Source of the DNA: Caenorhabditis elegans
Lineage: Eukaryota; Nematoda; Chromadorea; Rhabditida; Rhabditidae
Length of the DNA stretch: 64,000 bases
Assembly: GCF_000002985.6 (NCBI RefSeq)
Contig: NC_003283.11
Coordinates: forward strand, 1,054,001-1,118,000
Direction: 5' to 3'
Shown: positions 1 to 13,500 of the stretch, piece by piece
Layout of the letters: the number at the start of each line of letters is the position of its first letter
Position numbering within the stretch: position 1 is the stretch's first letter
Translations under genes and position numbers: made by a program
The notes under the pieces: generated by a model
What the model was told of the DNA's origin: nothing
Databases searched by the model: none
What the model saw: only the letters and a program-made list of their open reading frames with translations

Positions 1-535
1 AAACTTTTCGAAAACCAGCAGTTGCAGAAAATTGCCGAAGTTGCCGAAAATTTCAAAAATTTCAAAAACCAAAATTGCCAAAATCTCTAAAGTTCGGGCA
101 ACTTCATCATTTCCCAAAATGGATAAGTAGTCACATTTTCAAAATCCCGCAAACGTCAAAACTGCCAAAATTGCAGGAAGTTCCAGTAAATTGGCAATTC
201 CGTCAGTTTTGGCAACTTGAGCATTTAAGGAAATTGCCAAAAACTTCAAACCTTAAAAAACTTTTCTAGTTCTCGAAGTTTTGGCAATTTTTTGGTAAAT
301 TTATCAAAGTGTTGTATTGGCAATTGCAAAAAATTTCAAACACCAAAAATTGCCAAAAATTTCCAAAACTTCTCAAAAACCAGTAGTTACAGAAATTTGC
401 CGAAAATTGTCAAAACTTTCCAACAATTTTAAAAATTAAAAATAAAAACCAAAAACTGTCAGAACTGCCGAAATGGCCAGAACTTTCCAAAAACCAAAAA
501 TTGCTGAAGTTGCCAAAAAGTGTATTTAGATAGAT
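1..535. repeat. Degenerate TTGCC-rich low-complexity tract
   Basis: Short AATTGCCGAA/TTGGCAA-like words recur throughout, interspersed with A-rich runs. No coding exon with a splice structure is visible. It resembles the edge or decay product of the GGCAAAT repeat family found elsewhere in the window. Confidence 0.5.
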
Positions 536-694
536 AGTTAGCCTTGCAGATCCTATTCAAAAAAATTCTGAAATGCTGAATTTATTCAAACGAAAAATAA
601 TGTTTATCCAAGTCTGCTGAAGTCGCACTTGCCCACAAATCCGGAAGAGAAACCGATGAATTTCTGAAAATGAAGGTTATTTTCAAGATTTATT

Positions 695-1773
695 CTATGT
701 AAACTCTATGACCTCTTTGAGTGAATCCCATTCCTGCTTGCCACATGTCTCCGAAACTTCCTTCTTCATTCAGTCGTCTTTTCCGAAATATGTCTTGCAA
801 ACTTCGCTTTTGATTGTTTTAAGCATTCCTTCCTTTTTCTCCAAATGAATATTGTTTGGAATTGGGTGCCAGTCGCCAAAACACATTGATTTTTTCTCAT
901 TCAATTTATCACTGCATTTGGAAAAGTCATCGGCAACGTACGTAATAGCATCACAATGTTATTCGACAGCCCTCATCGCATTGTTTTTCGGTTCCTTCAT
1001 TCCCAAGCATGAAATTTTGTCAATACACTTGACAATGCTTTGACATTCCTTCTTGTAGTCTGCCAAATCTGTCTTGTTGTTCATATGGAGCTCATCAAGT
1101 TGGTGTAAGAATATGCCCAGGCGCTAAATATAGATTTTTGGCATAAAAAGCATTATTGTGGGTGTAGGCGTGAATGCGAGTTTTCTTTAAAAAATTTTTA
1201 AAATAGGCTTAGGCTTAGGCTTAAGCCTAGAATTAGACTTTGGCTTAGGATTAGGCTTAGGCTTAAGCTTCGGCTTAGGCTCAGGCATAAACTTTGGCTC
1301 ACTTAGGTTTAGACTTATGTTTAGGCTTACATTAGGCTTAGGCTTGTGCCCCCCTTGAAAAAGAAAAATAAAAATTCCCAAAATTTCCTAAAAGTTCGGA
1401 AAAATGTAAGAAACAACAATAACACTGATAAATGTAAAGAACATTTTGAAGGCAATTTTTAAGATTGAGAATGTTGTTAAAGAGACCGATAAAATTATAA
1501 ATATGATATTAATGTGCGTGCAAAACAGAATTACAATTTTGGCAGTTCCTTATTTAAATTTGAGATTTTTCAATCTATTTTTCTGTTTTCTTGTTTTGAA
1601 GGAAAATATAAGAAGCCCTAATAACTCACCATAATACATGCTTGAACTGCTCGAACTGCCTCTTCCTGACTAGTACACTTGGTTTCTGTTGCTACAGTTG
1701 TTGGTATACTTGCTCCATGAGCCACTCCCAAAAGCACAGTCCCAATGACAACAAGTTTAAGAAAACCGATCAT
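695..1773 (-). pseudogene. DUF19 (T20D4.11-like) secreted protein, two in-frame stops
   Basis: Two exons can be read on the minus strand. Exon 1 (1773..1630, 48 codons) encodes a signal peptide (MIGFLKLVVIGTVLLGVAHG) followed by KCTSQEEAVRAVQAC, and ends at a clean GTGAGT donor. Exon 2 (1123..695) follows a TTTAG acceptor in the same phase and shows the cysteine-rich pattern of the nematode DUF19 family (KECQSIVKCIDKISC, then HCDAITYVADDFSKC, then MCF and VCKTYFGK). Exon 2 is interrupted by TAA at 961..959 and TGA at 772..770. An AATAAA signal lies immediately after the final TAG (minus strand, 694..689). The family is probably extracellular; its molecular role is not known to me. Splice sites and poly(A) signal are preserved, so inactivation looks recent. 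A sequencing error is less likely because there are two independent stops. Confidence 0.75.
1201..1350. repeat. Interstitial TTAGGC-like array
   Basis: About 150 bp of degenerate TTAGGC/TTAGGCTTAAGC units lie inside the intron of the DUF19 relic. TTAGGC is the nematode telomere unit. The array ends in a C-rich flank (GTGCCCCCC). Related arrays occur near 53.2, 57.05, 58.3 and 61.6 kb. Confidence 0.85.
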
Positions 1774-2617
1774 TTTCTGAAACAAAAATTTCGTTAAATT
1801 TTTTAGGGGTAAGGAAAAAAAGTTCGACTGACAATTTTCACTCTACCAACCTCTTTTTAAACGTTTCAAAAGATGATATTGAACAGTGTGGCAACTGTCG
1901 TGGATCTTCGAAAATTGTGGATCGCACGTTTTTGTCACAGATTGTCTGTCCATTGAGACCTATCTCTTACTTCACTCGTACCATAGAAATGTAGATCCCG
2001 CAACTCTTCTCACCGATAAAAGTCACAAAGTTACACCGAGAACAGAAAATAGCAAATGTTTCATCTTTTGCTTCAGTCTTTTTTCGAGCATTTTTCGTCC
2101 GAATGGGAGTGAACAGAGAAGACAGGCGTGCGATGTGGAAAATGTTTCATCACTCAAATATTTACTTCTCAAAAATCACAATGGGCTGTAAGATCAAAAA
2201 GTCAATTCGAAATTTATTTTATAAATGATAAAAGTTTTAGTACTAGTAGCATTACGTATATCCAGTTTCAGGGGTACGGCAAATTTTGAAACTTGCCAAG
2301 CTCGGCAAATTCGGCAAATTCTACATTCACTGGAGAGATAATATGACGAACCCACAAAAATCATTTTTTGTGTAAAATGTGGAATATTGGTTAACATGTT
2401 GTATTACATAATTTTGGAGGTGTGCGGTCTATTTCTAGTGATACAAAATTGATTATAAAAACCCAAAAGATACTGAAGCATATGTTTTCTGGTAAGTTTG
2501 TTATTTGAATATGGTGCATCGAGTTATTGAGAAACACGTGTATAAATCTAGTTGACATGAGTGCTGGATGCAAATTGAGTTGGTGCAATCGTCATTGTCC
2601 CAATTTGATGAGTTGTT
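1774..2617. other. Intergenic, no gene seen
   Basis: Holds the presumed upstream region of the DUF19 relic and the 3' side of the chemoreceptor. A fragment of the GGCAAATTCGGC repeat lies near 2268-2330. Open frames here lack splice structure, family resemblance or plausible start context. Confidence 0.5.
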
Positions 2618-3054
2618 TTAAAGCAACCAAAAAACTCTGAAATCCAAAAAAACAAGTTCTCTAGAATTCGAAACTAAAAAAAAATCACTTAGCACAGTTT
2701 TCCGATAGTTTTCCACAATAACAATTGTTGGAATTGGATCCACAGCTGGGTATATAGTAATTGTCATTGACACCACTGCACTATAAACCCCTAAATCAAT
2801 ATCCAGAAATACGAAGGCAAACATAATGACTGCTGGGATGTGCATTAGGACAAATGGAACTGTGGTCTGGATGACCAGGACGTAGAAGAGCTGACGTTGC
2901 AGATTTCGGAGGTTAACTGAATTCATGGTAGTGACCACGATGCTGTTGAGACGGCGGTAGCAGAGGATTCCGATTACCAAAACGATTATGATGGAGGAAA
3001 TCTGGAAGAAAAAGTTCTTTGGCTAGCTTTAACGTAGTTAAGTGGCTGTATTTT

Positions 3055-3620
3055 AAAAGGATGTAGAGGGCACTGTACGAGTACTGTAATTGTTTGAAAA
3101 AAAAGTTGCTCTCTTTTCAAGGGATATGGGGTTATTTGCGTTAGTGAAGAGGTAGGTAGTATTTGGGTTGGGTCTTGTAGGGGTACTGTAGCAGTACTGT
3201 AGGGATGTTAGTGTTAGACATGTTAGTGTTTGTTTTCGTAGGTTGAGGTAAGTGGCATGTTATGGTTCAGGTAGAGTAGTGTTTTTGTAGTGATTCTGTA
3301 AGGGTATTTTGGTGTACTTTGATAATTTTGTAGGAGTACTGTGAACTGTATGGGCACTGTAGTGGTTCTGTAGGGGTAGTTTAATGGTGCTGTAAGGGTA
3401 CTATGGCAGTTTTATAGGGGTACTGTAGTGGTTTTTTTTGGGGAATTGTAAGAGTACTGTATGGATACTGTAATGGTTCTGTAGTAGTACTGTAGTTAGT
3501 GTTTGTTTTCGTAGGTTGAGGTAAGTGGCATAATATGGTTCAGGTAGTGTATTGTTTTTGTAGAGATGCTGTAATGGTTCTGTAGGGGTATTGTAGTGAT
3601 TTTGTAGGGCATTGCATTGA
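3055..3620. repeat. Degenerate TACTGTAGGGG minisatellite
   Basis: Repeated GGGTACTGTAGTGGTTCTG-like words occupy most of the fourth intron of the chemoreceptor relic. A longer copy (TTAGTGTTTGTTTTCGTAGG) occurs twice, near 3224 and 3497. Similar tracts occur at 41.1, 43.4-43.6, 44.3 and 44.6-44.8 kb, again inside introns. Confidence 0.7.
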
Positions 3621-3937
3621 AAATCAACTCAAAACATATTGAATGAGCCATTTTTAATAGTGATTGCAAAAAAATTTTAAGCTAGATTAAAAATTTTGTA
3701 TTAAATTAAATTGATGTCTGTATGTAGTTGAAACGGAAATTTGCCAAACTCACAATAGTTGACGAAATGATGCCCAATCCAATAAATGGCATAATATACA
3801 CCGTAAGTGTTCCATTTTCTTTTTTTTTATAAAGAAATGGTCCGAGATAGATGTACTCGTCGAACTCCAGCTCAAAAACCTCTTTGACATTTTCTCTGAA
3901 TTTCCATTGATTTTCAACCTTACAACGATTCAAATTA

Positions 3938-4378
3938 GGAGTGGGCGGCAATTGCCGCTTGGCAGATTTCTTTGTCAACAAATTCGGCAAGTCGGCAACT
4001 TGCCGGTATGCCGATTTGCCGGAAAATTTAATTTTCGCAAATTGTCGATTCGCCGAAAGTGTTTAGAGTAATTTTTTAAGAAGAATGAAACATTTAAAAC
4101 GGAGCCTTTTTGAAACTTTTTCCCGTTTTCTTCAGATATTTTCATGGAATTTATTTTTATTTTTGAAAATCGATGTAGGAGCATTCATAGTATGCGTATA
4201 ATTTTGCCGATTAAAATTCAAATCCTGAAATATCCAAAAAAAATGTGCAAAACTGCAATTTGCCGAATTTTTAAAAATTACGATTCCGGCAATTTGCCGA
4301 TTTGCCAATTTGCCGGAATTTTCAATACCGGCAATTTACCAATTTGCCCGAAAAAAAATCGTTGGCCGCCCACCCCTG
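3938..4378. mobile_element. Foldback element of the GGGGTGGGCGGCAA family
   Basis: Termini are inverted copies (AGGAGTGGGCGGCAATTG at left, TTGGCCGCCCACCCCTG at right). The interior repeats GGCAATTTGCCGATTTGCC in both directions around a conserved core with TATGCGTATAATTTTGCCG. No coding capacity, so a MITE-like non-autonomous element. It sits inside intron 3 of the chemoreceptor relic. Confidence 0.65.
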
Positions 4379-4987
4379 TTTCAAACTCATCTAATGAAAT
4401 TGGAAGTTCTTCCGTTTGGCGCTGATAGAATATATCCAGTGCAAATCCAGGTGAGCGCGTACCAAAAAGGTATGGAAAACCAGAGCCAGATTTTCCATCC
4501 TTCAAACTTCTTGAGTAACGCGTGCCTGTGAGCATAAATTTTTATATTTGGGAATTTTTTTCTGGAAATGCTCACTCTGTTACTACAAGCCATCTATAGA
4601 CAAAATGGACTGCAAATACGGCCATCGAAGCTCCAAAGCATCTCCAGTAGCAAGAGCTCAGGAAAAGAAGAACCTCGGGGCTGAAGAGCTTATCCTTGAT
4701 TCCGACAATCACCAAAAATGTGGATCCGTGGGAGTAATGTTGCTATAAAAACTACCTATAAGGCAGTAGAGGAGTATGGAATCGCTTACCGGAACCAAAA
4801 CCACATCCAAAATTGAATAGAAGATTTCAAAAACTGAGATGTATATCATGAGACACTTGTAAGCTCCCAACTGTTTTGGAGATTTTGTCAAAATCACGAA
4901 AATCAATAATGTATTTATGATGAGAGAAAATCCTGCTGACACATCTTGTATGAGTTTCAGAAGATCACTCCATTGTTTGCCAAGCAT

Positions 4988-7596
4988 TTTCTGAAAGGTA
5001 AAAGTGTAAAGATTAGAGATTCTAATAATATCAGTGGGTATGTTTTCTCGAACTTGAAACTCAATGGGGAAGTAGAGTTTCTCTCAAAATATTCCAAAAA
5101 GACTGCATTTCATAGTGTGCATTTCAATAATAAAAAATTTTCTTCATCTAAAAATAATTTTTATTTCACTTGGATAAACTGAAAAAATTCTCAAAAATTG
5201 TGCGAAAGTTGAAAGTTGCCGGATTTTTTCCCCGCTAATTTATCTGATTTTTTGAGGTGCTGCAGTCATTTCTAGTGAACCAAAAAATGCAAAAGCTCCA
5301 AAACATATGAAAAACTGAAAATACTTTCTTTTGCCCAGCTTTTATAAACCACTATTAATTAAAAAATACAATGCTGTCAATATGTCTGTGACAAAAAACT
5401 ATACATCCGGCATAAACCATAAACGTGAAAACAAGGCTTATTGCTAGCTCATCACCAAAATTGAAAACTATCGTAGGCGACTACTGTAAACGAACATTTT
5501 CGATTTTGTATATGGCCAGAAAATCGAAAAATCAAAAAAAAAGTTTACAATTAGATAATTTATGAAAAAAATCCGAAAAGCGAACTGTTTTGATTTTTCA
5601 AACCTTTGTAAATCAAAGTGGCCTGAACATTTTACTCTAGTTCTAATTTTCTGAAATGCTGCTACTTTGTATTTGTTGACAATTTTAAATTACCTCGTTT
5701 AAATATCAGTCGTTTCATTACAGCAACAAGTTTTAAAAAACTTGTAAAAATGTTTGATTTTGTGCTTTTTGTGATTACACTTTGGGGGGTATCATATTAA
5801 CTTAACGTCGTAATAATTTTTGTTTTTATGTTAAGATTTACAAAGTAAGCTGACATGCCTTATGCCTAAATATCTACGTTTTTTTTAAATAACGAAGCAG
5901 ACATGCTTTTTTCTATATCTCTAAAAATTACTTTTGCGCCAAATTAAAAATGTAATTATGCACGGTTGAACTTATCTAAAAACTGTATTTCCTCTATTAG
6001 ACTTGCACCCTTACGAGTCAATCAAAAATTAGTCTTGCATGCAAAAGTAATAGAGGCAATACGGTTGTTTAATGTTGTACAATTATCTTAAATAACTACC
6101 TAATTCAAATTATTTCATTTAAAGTTTTGATAAGTTAGGGGGTTTCAAGTAACTTCAATCACTTCTGCAGAGGAAAATGTTTGAAAACAATAATTTAAAA
6201 CAAGTTCAAAATTTGAAAATATCAGTGTTTATTTCCTGCTTTTTAATGATGGGTGAAAAGTGGCTCAGGTTTTTTGACGGAAAATTTCACATCAACTTTT
6301 GAAATTTCTACATTACATTTGATCATTTTAGTTTGATATTAGCCGCTATTCTTGGTGGCCGAACTTTTTCGCAATTTCTAGGCCACGCTGAGTCGCTATC
6401 AAACTTTCTGTTTTCAGGTCACACTATCTCTGTTTGTTATCATTTATTGTTTTTTCTTTACCTACTTTCTTGATAAGATATATGTATCATTCTTTTTTGC
6501 GTTTCTTCTGCGAGGTCAAATATGTTCTGTTTTCCTAATAAATTAGTTTTCAAACCAAAAACCATCCTATGTAGTTGCACTTAATTAAAAATTATCTGGT
6601 CTTAAATCTGAATGGTCTCAACAATAAATCATGTGGCAGCTGTTAGCACCTGTCACTTGACACTCCTTTGTCCAGTAGACTGCTCACTTCCCAGCATTCC
6701 AGTACGTACATTATTGCGTTCTGTTTCTTGGTCAGATTTATTTTCAGTCGATAATATAATCCGTATTGTCCTTTTTCTGCTGTTTTCAAATAATTTTTTG
6801 GATTTTTTAACTTATTCCAATACTTACTTTTTAACATCTTATTAAAATGAAATTTTAGAAACCAAATTTACCAAATTTTTCCTGTAATTTTGAAAATCTA
6901 ACCGAAAAATTCCAAAAAGTTTTATTGATGTTTTTTTAGATTATTGAAAGTTTTGTTTTTTGCAATTTGGCAATCTTTTGATTTCCATAAATCAAAAAAA
7001 TACAATTTTTTAAAAATTTAAATAAAATATTTTTTGTAGGCAAAAATATTCAGAAATGTATATTTTCAATACTTTTTCTCGTTTTTTTGTGTTATTTTTT
7101 GTAAAACTTCCTTATATTTATCGCAAACCAAGAGCATTTATAGGATGAGTTGGATTTTCCAAAATAAAACTTGAAGTTTTAAAATTTTGAAAAAAATTGA
7201 AAGAAAACGATTTAAAAAATTTTTCAATGAAAGTTACAATTAACTCTCAAAGTAATTTTGCAATTTGAAGATAAAATTAAAAATCTCAATTTTGTTAAAT
7301 TTGAAATCAGGTGAAAATTTGGAGTCAAAAATTAAAAATTAGTTACAGAATTTATTAGCATTTTAAAACATTCTAAATTTTTCCAATTTAACTGTATATA
7401 TTGAAATTGTAGTAGACTTTGTGGAATTTTTGTCAAATTTTGTTAAATAGTTTTCAAAATAATTTGCCCAAAAGGCGGAAAAATTGAAACAAAAAGTGAA
7501 CCTGTGTACCTAAAAATATCATTTGATTTTTTTCTGCTTCTGATAATATGCTTAATCTATTTTTTTACTTCTAATAATCACGCAAGATTTCCAGAA
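4988..7596. other. AT-rich intergenic region
   Basis: No exon with supportable splice signals or family similarity was found over 2.6 kb. It contains one short palindromic element (5981-6066) and a small foldback near 6345-6400 (GTGGCC/GGCCAC). The right end is the presumed promoter of the RNase T2 gene. Confidence 0.5.
5981..6066. repeat. Short palindromic element, TCTTGCATGCAAGA family
   Basis: Ends are near-perfect inverted repeats (AACTGTATTTCCTCTATTA and TAATAGAGGCAATACGGTT) around an internal CTTGCATGCAA. The same words recur at about 9535-9620 and 9835-9895. Confidence 0.7.
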
Positions 7597-10500
7597 ATGA
7601 AACTTCTCCTTCTTCTCTGCATATCCTGTATACCCCTAGCCTATTCTCATGATGGTGAGCCATTTGACTACCTAATGTTCACCACAATCTACCCAACCGC
7701 CGTCTGCCGTGCCGATGATGATTCAGTCCCTGAATCCTGTGAGATTCCAAGTGGTACCCCTCAATGGTCAATTCACGGATTGTGGCCAAACTTTGAGAAT
7801 GGCTCGTACCCACAAAATTGTCGTGGGACTCCAAGACATTTCGATGAGAATTTGATAAAATCAATTGAAGATCGATTGGTGTAAGTTACAAAAATTTGGA
7901 ATAAACTTTGAATATCACAACATTTTAAATTTTCAGAGTTGTCTGGCCAAACCTCTACCCTAAAAAGACGATTCAATCCTTCTGGAAACACGAGTATGAT
8001 AAGCACGGGACATGTGCTCAAAGTGAGAAGCTCTTCGAGTCAGAGTTGGCTTACTTCACAGAGTAAGTTGTTTCTAATTAAACGATGATTTTGAGTTTTA
8101 CTTGTAGATACATCTACTGAATTTAAACTCTTTCAAAACTTTGAAAACCAAAAAAGAAGACCTAGTTTTGGCATTTTTGCGCTCTCCAGCTATATTAATT
8201 GGGATTTCTTTCTTTTTTTTATTTTATAATTTGAAACATGATTTTTTTGAGGCAGTTCCCATAAAATTATTTCTGCTTATCAAGTTTTCTTTACTGTTAA
8301 AGAATTGTGTGAAAAATTGGCTATTTTTTAAGTAGTAAAAACTAGGCTACTCATTCGCGCGGAAATTCAAAAAAAATTCAGCTCTTTTTATGTTTTGTTT
8401 TTTTTCTTGCAAAATTAAACAAAATCATAACAAATAACATAACAAATAACAATATTCGGTAAATATATAAAGCATATAAAGAAAAAAACTGTATTCATTC
8501 GAATATTAAAAAAATAATGATTTTATGTTAATTTCAATAAGTTTGATGAAATAATTATTTGTGAAGTTGATGAGATGGTTCAATTGTCTATACAGTTGAA
8601 ACCGCAACTGCTGAACTGGGCACTGCTGTGTTATTCTTCATCCGGCAACATATAACTTCTGTAATAAAAACAATTATATTAGATCAATCATTATGCCATA
8701 ACTTTTCAAAAAAATTTTGTATTCCGAAACAATCATCATAAAAGCGATACTATCAAATGATGGGTAGAATCCAACAAGTGAGTACAAGTTACCAGTTTGC
8801 CAATTGACTTCAAGTTCGAAAATTGGTGCAATCAATGGGGTCATCAATATCGGCCCAGTTGGTATTATTAAGAAAATAGTTGGTCCAATAGTTTGCATAA
8901 CGAGAGCAAGGAAAAATTGATATTCAAGTTTTTGATTTTGAGTTGAGAATTTCTTCAGCTCTTTTTTCATATTTCGATGCATTTGAACACATGTAAATAT
9001 AATAATGCAATATGAAAAACTGATGAGAACAATTGCGAAGAGTAAGAAAATTATACCCTTCGCTCGAATTGAGCCATCAGCTGCATATGGTACCATTGCA
9101 TATCGTGGCAGTTCGGATACTTCCAGTGCGTAGTTTTCAAAAATGGCTTTTCTGTAATGAATAATTTGAGATAAAATTAAAATGAGAAACTTTGGTTTAA
9201 AATTACATTTATGTAAAGAGATATAGCGACCGACATTTTGCGAGTCGAACAATTTCTAAAAATGATTATTGAATTTTGGTAAACCCTTTTTTTTCAGTTA
9301 AATGATAAACGAAATGTAATTACAGCAACAAAAAAAAACTCAAAAATGATACCACGTTTTTAAACAATTGGGCAAAGCAGTGTTTGAAAAGTGCTAGTTC
9401 AAACCTTTACTGTTAGCTCTAGTTTACTGTATTTTTGAAAAAGAAAACGTTTCTAGAAAAATGCTTTAAAGTGGACTCACAAAATGTCGGCCGCTATATC
9501 TCTTGACCTTCATGTTAAGAAATATCTTAACATACCGTATTTTGTCTTGCATGCAAGACTAATTTTTGATTGACCCGTAGGGGTGCAAGACTAATAGAGA
9601 CTGCAAGACTAATTTTCGAAGATCCAATAGCTTTATGAAATTGGCCATTTATCGTCAAAATTTGACTCGAAATAGTCTAAATCATGCAAAATACATACTT
9701 TTCTATTGTTTTATCAATTATTTTAACACTTTAAAATTTAATTTAGCTATAAAATGGCGATATTGTTGAAGTTTTCAAAAAATACTGCTGGTCTGGCAAG
9801 AATAGGGATGGAAGACTATCACCGTAAGTTCTCTATTAGTCTTGCATGCAATACTAATAGAGGCTGCAAGACTAATAAAGGAAATACGGTAGTTTATTCA
9901 GTAGACAACATTTCGAGCAAAAATTTTTTAGTTGAAGTTTTCTTTATGAAGTTCCTAGTTTTTGAGCTATACTCAATTACAATATACATTTTCAACCAGC
10001 AAAAAAACCGAAAACATATATATACTTTCGCTTACCCGTGTAAAACAAATGACGAATATTAAATTAACATCTAGATTTGCCAGTAGCTCCTTAATTTGCT
10101 CACCTTATATAAGAATCTGTGAACTCATCAGAACCACACAAATAGTGTAGGGACAATGCGAAAATTGTTCCTACTACCAAGGGATATAAAATCCAGATGA
10201 TAGTTTTAAGACCGTCAAAATATTTGGTTTTCTGTTCATTGAATACGCACAGATATCTGTACACAAACTGCACAGATATGAATGAAATTACAATTAGGTA
10301 GAATTGGGACCAAATTAATATGAAAATCTGCCGAATTTTGAGTGGAATATTTAGTTCGCATAAGTTGAAGGACAACAGCGCACCGTTATAGTTATGAGTA
10401 AACGGTTTCATGATCATTTCTAGTCCCGAGAAACTTGTGCTCAAAACTGAGATATATATGATCATTTTCTTATAAGCTCCAAAAAGCTTTTTCGCGTGAA

Positions 10501-13500
10501 AGACAGTAATCCAGATTAATACAAAGTTAGTACTGAAACTGGCATAAAACCCAACTTTTCTGCAAATTTCAGAAAAATCGTACAATCTCATTCTTACTTT
10601 TTCGAAGACTTAACGAGAGAATTAGAGTGTTCGGCCCGGGAAATATTTTTTGTATGTAATGAAGAAATGAAGTCTACGATTTATATTGTATGAAGCACCG
10701 GAAATTAAATATATTATACAAACACCAACCACAGTCTGTATCACTGAATTCTTTTTTTAAAAAAAATTTCACAATATTATTCACAAGTGGCGAATGATAA
10801 AAACACATGATGGTTTTCAAAGAATGTACCAATAAATCTTAATACAATTTCTGTCTGATTGGGAAACTATTTGTCGGTGAATTTTACTATCGAGCTTTGT
10901 AAACAGAACATGCACACAAATTCAAAATTCCAAAAAATAGTTCATTCATTTGCGCGGGAATGCAAAAATAATCATCTCCTTAAAAAAAATTTCGTAGAGT
11001 TGAAAAATCATTGAAAAATTAGAATTAAAAAAAATATATAAATCAGTCTTGGTAAGCATGAAATTTCTATAGTGAACTAATCAATAACAAGAAATACATA
11101 ATTTTTTCAGGGTAATGAAAGTCTTCGACTCTATCGATGTGGCTGGAGGATTGAAATCAGTTGGACCATCGGAAAAACCAATCACCTCGAGCGACTTGAA
11201 AAACGCGTTGAGCGGAGTCACCAGCGGAAAAACTTTCCAATTCCATTGCCTCCGGGATAAGAAGGTACGCTTTTAAGCCTCAAAATTGTCATGCTAAAAA
11301 ATTAAATTTCAGACCAAACAGTTCCTTCTCGGTGACATTCGCTTGTGTCTCAACAAGGACTTGACAATCCGAGACTGTCCGACTGATGGAAAACATCCGA
11401 ATCGAGTCAGCAGATTCGAGAGATCAATTGGCAGAAATAGACGCGGGCCACCACTTCCAAGCTTCCAGGTTGGTTACGATTTAAAATTTTGTTTGACCTT
11501 TTCCAAAATTCCGAATCCTTCATTTTTTGTTGGAATTTTGCAATTTAATAAATTGCCGATTCAAGATTTTTCGGCAATTGACAGTTTTCAAAACTCTCAG
11601 ACCAAATTTTTCTCGAGATACTTTCGGATTTTTTATTCGAATTTTTCCACTGTCAAAACAAAAAATTCGGAACTTTTACATGGTGCCTAGAAATATTTAT
11701 TGAACACAAGTATGCAGCGGAGTTCCCAAATCCGAATCATCATAGTATGGGGTAGATGTCTCATTGTAGAGAGTTGTGACAGATTGAGATTGGGTAGTAT
11801 TCGAGTAGGCCGGATCATATGACATTTTGGAGAAGTTGTCCTCGGTACCAAGCTTCAACGACGACTTTTTCATGTCGGACCACTGGGGGACCTGCAAAAT
11901 TGCATGTTGAACTAGGCAGTTGTCGGCTGCTGGAATTATGCATTCGCATACTTTGAAACGTTCCTTCTGTGGTAGGCTGGCCGGCCTGAAACCCACCTGC
12001 TTCTCGCCTTTTTTCTGCATTTTATGAAAATCTTTAGCAGAAGGCGAGGCAGGCAGGCATCTCGTCGCCTGCGTCCCTAGTAAAAAATAGAATTGAACTC
12101 ACCGGTGTCAATTTCCCAACTCTCGGAGCAGTCAAATCGTTGAATTCGCTTCCGTGTGGAGACCAATCCGAGCCGGAAGTGATCGGCCAAGAGAACGAAC
12201 TGATTATATTGAGCTGGGGACGGGACACCGGATCAGTTTTAGCCTTCGAAGATGGATCCTGCGGAGATGCGATTGCATAGATTTCCTGAAATTGTCAATT
12301 AGAGCGCTGTTGCATAGTCGGAACTTACCGGGTTGTTAGCAATGAAATTGAGAGTTTCACGTGCTTTGGCACGCTGCCCCGGAGTCACTTTATTGGGGAA
12401 AGTGGTCTCGAGAAGCTTTCGTTTTTCCTCGAATGTCATTTCTTTTGTCGGAACTTTGACCTCCTTCTCTTTTCTGAAAGAAAGTTTTTAACATTTTTGA
12501 ACTTTCCAGCAATCTGTGCTAAGTGGGTTTACGGTAGTCATTGCATAGGAAGTGCGATTTTTAAATGGAATTCTGGATGTTTCAGAAAATTCCAGAAAAT
12601 TCACGGGGTTCTGGCCTTCTTCACTGAATTTTTCGCGCTCCATTGACAAGGCCGGACAGCGCGTGGGAAAGTCGTGTACTCCACCCGGACAAATACACTT
12701 AGTTTGCAACTGAAATCGAGTCGCGACGCGACACGCAACGCGTCGTAAATCTACCCTAGATATGGCCGAGCCAAAATGGCCTAGTTTGGCAAACTCTTAA
12801 ATTTCAATTTATGAGGGAAGCCAGAAATCCGTGAATATTTCAGAATTTTAAATGAAGTTTCCAGAAAGTTCCAGAATTTTCTCAAGTTTCCCACGTTTCT
12901 AGAACTTATTCCAAATTGCTATTTACGCGGGCTTCTGGCTTTCCTCAAATTTTTAAATGTAAGAGTTCGCCGAATTAGACCATTATCGCTCTGCCACATC
13001 TGGGGTCGATTTACAATGCGTTGCGTGCCGCGTTGCGTGTCGCGTGTCGCCTTGCGTTTCGTGGCTCGGTTTTCATTGTAAATCTATAGGTATTTGTCCG
13101 TGTGGCGTACACGACTTTCCCACACTTTGTCCGGCAGGCAATTTTTTGTCAATAGAGCGCGAAAAATGCATTGAGGAAGGCCAGAAGCTCGTGGTTTCTC
13201 GAAAAAGGTTAACCAAAAAGCTTCAAGAATGGAATTATAGGAATTCTCTAGAAACTTGTATTTCCCTTTTTCAGTCATGCAAATGCACAGAGCCAGACAA
13301 CCGTAACCGTCAGAACTCCAAAAATGGAAACTCACGGCTTTGGTTTTCCAACCGTTGCTCCGTAGACTCCAAAAATCTCGCCAAACATTTTCGAGTGCTT
13401 CTGCATTTCCTTCAAACGTTGCACTTCTTCAGATGATTTTCCCGCTGAAAAAAATTAAATTTAAAATAAAATCCAAAAATTTCAAAGTTTCTTACCGGAA

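Larger units (their letters stand above)
2618..4987 (-). pseudogene. Str-family 7TM chemoreceptor with AT donor in intron 3
   Basis: Five exons assemble in phase to 341 aa: 4987..4790, 4742..4576, 4525..4391, 3895..3754, 3001..2618. Family landmarks are in order: an N-terminal TM1-2 block (LTKSPKQLGAYKCLMIYIS), YSHGSTFLVIVGIKDKLFSP, VYRWLVVTEHALLKKFEGWK at TM3, FDEYIYLGPFLYKKKENGT, FIGLGIISS, LQRQLFYVLVIQTTVPF and the C-terminal TIYPAVDPIPTI. This is the nematode Str chemoreceptor family, normally in sensory neurons. Length is typical. The only visible defect is intron 3. The exon ends at AG and is followed by ATGAGTTT where GTGAGTTT is expected, and reading through gives an immediate TGA. 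The intron carries a foldback element (3938-4378). The gene is probably non-functional unless another donor is used. The last intron-exon structure near 2690 is uncertain because a GTGATT there could be a donor. Confidence 0.8.

Noticed and set aside
1886..2191. 101-aa plus-strand open frame
   Set aside because: No family resemblance, no splice signals, and it lies in the upstream region of the minus-strand DUF19 relic.
11469..11690. Read-through of RNase T2 exon 4 into a longer plus-strand open frame
   Set aside because: The frame continues past a good GTTGGT donor, but the downstream exon at 13737 restores the family's C-terminal cysteine segment (PCPAEFIYLPE).
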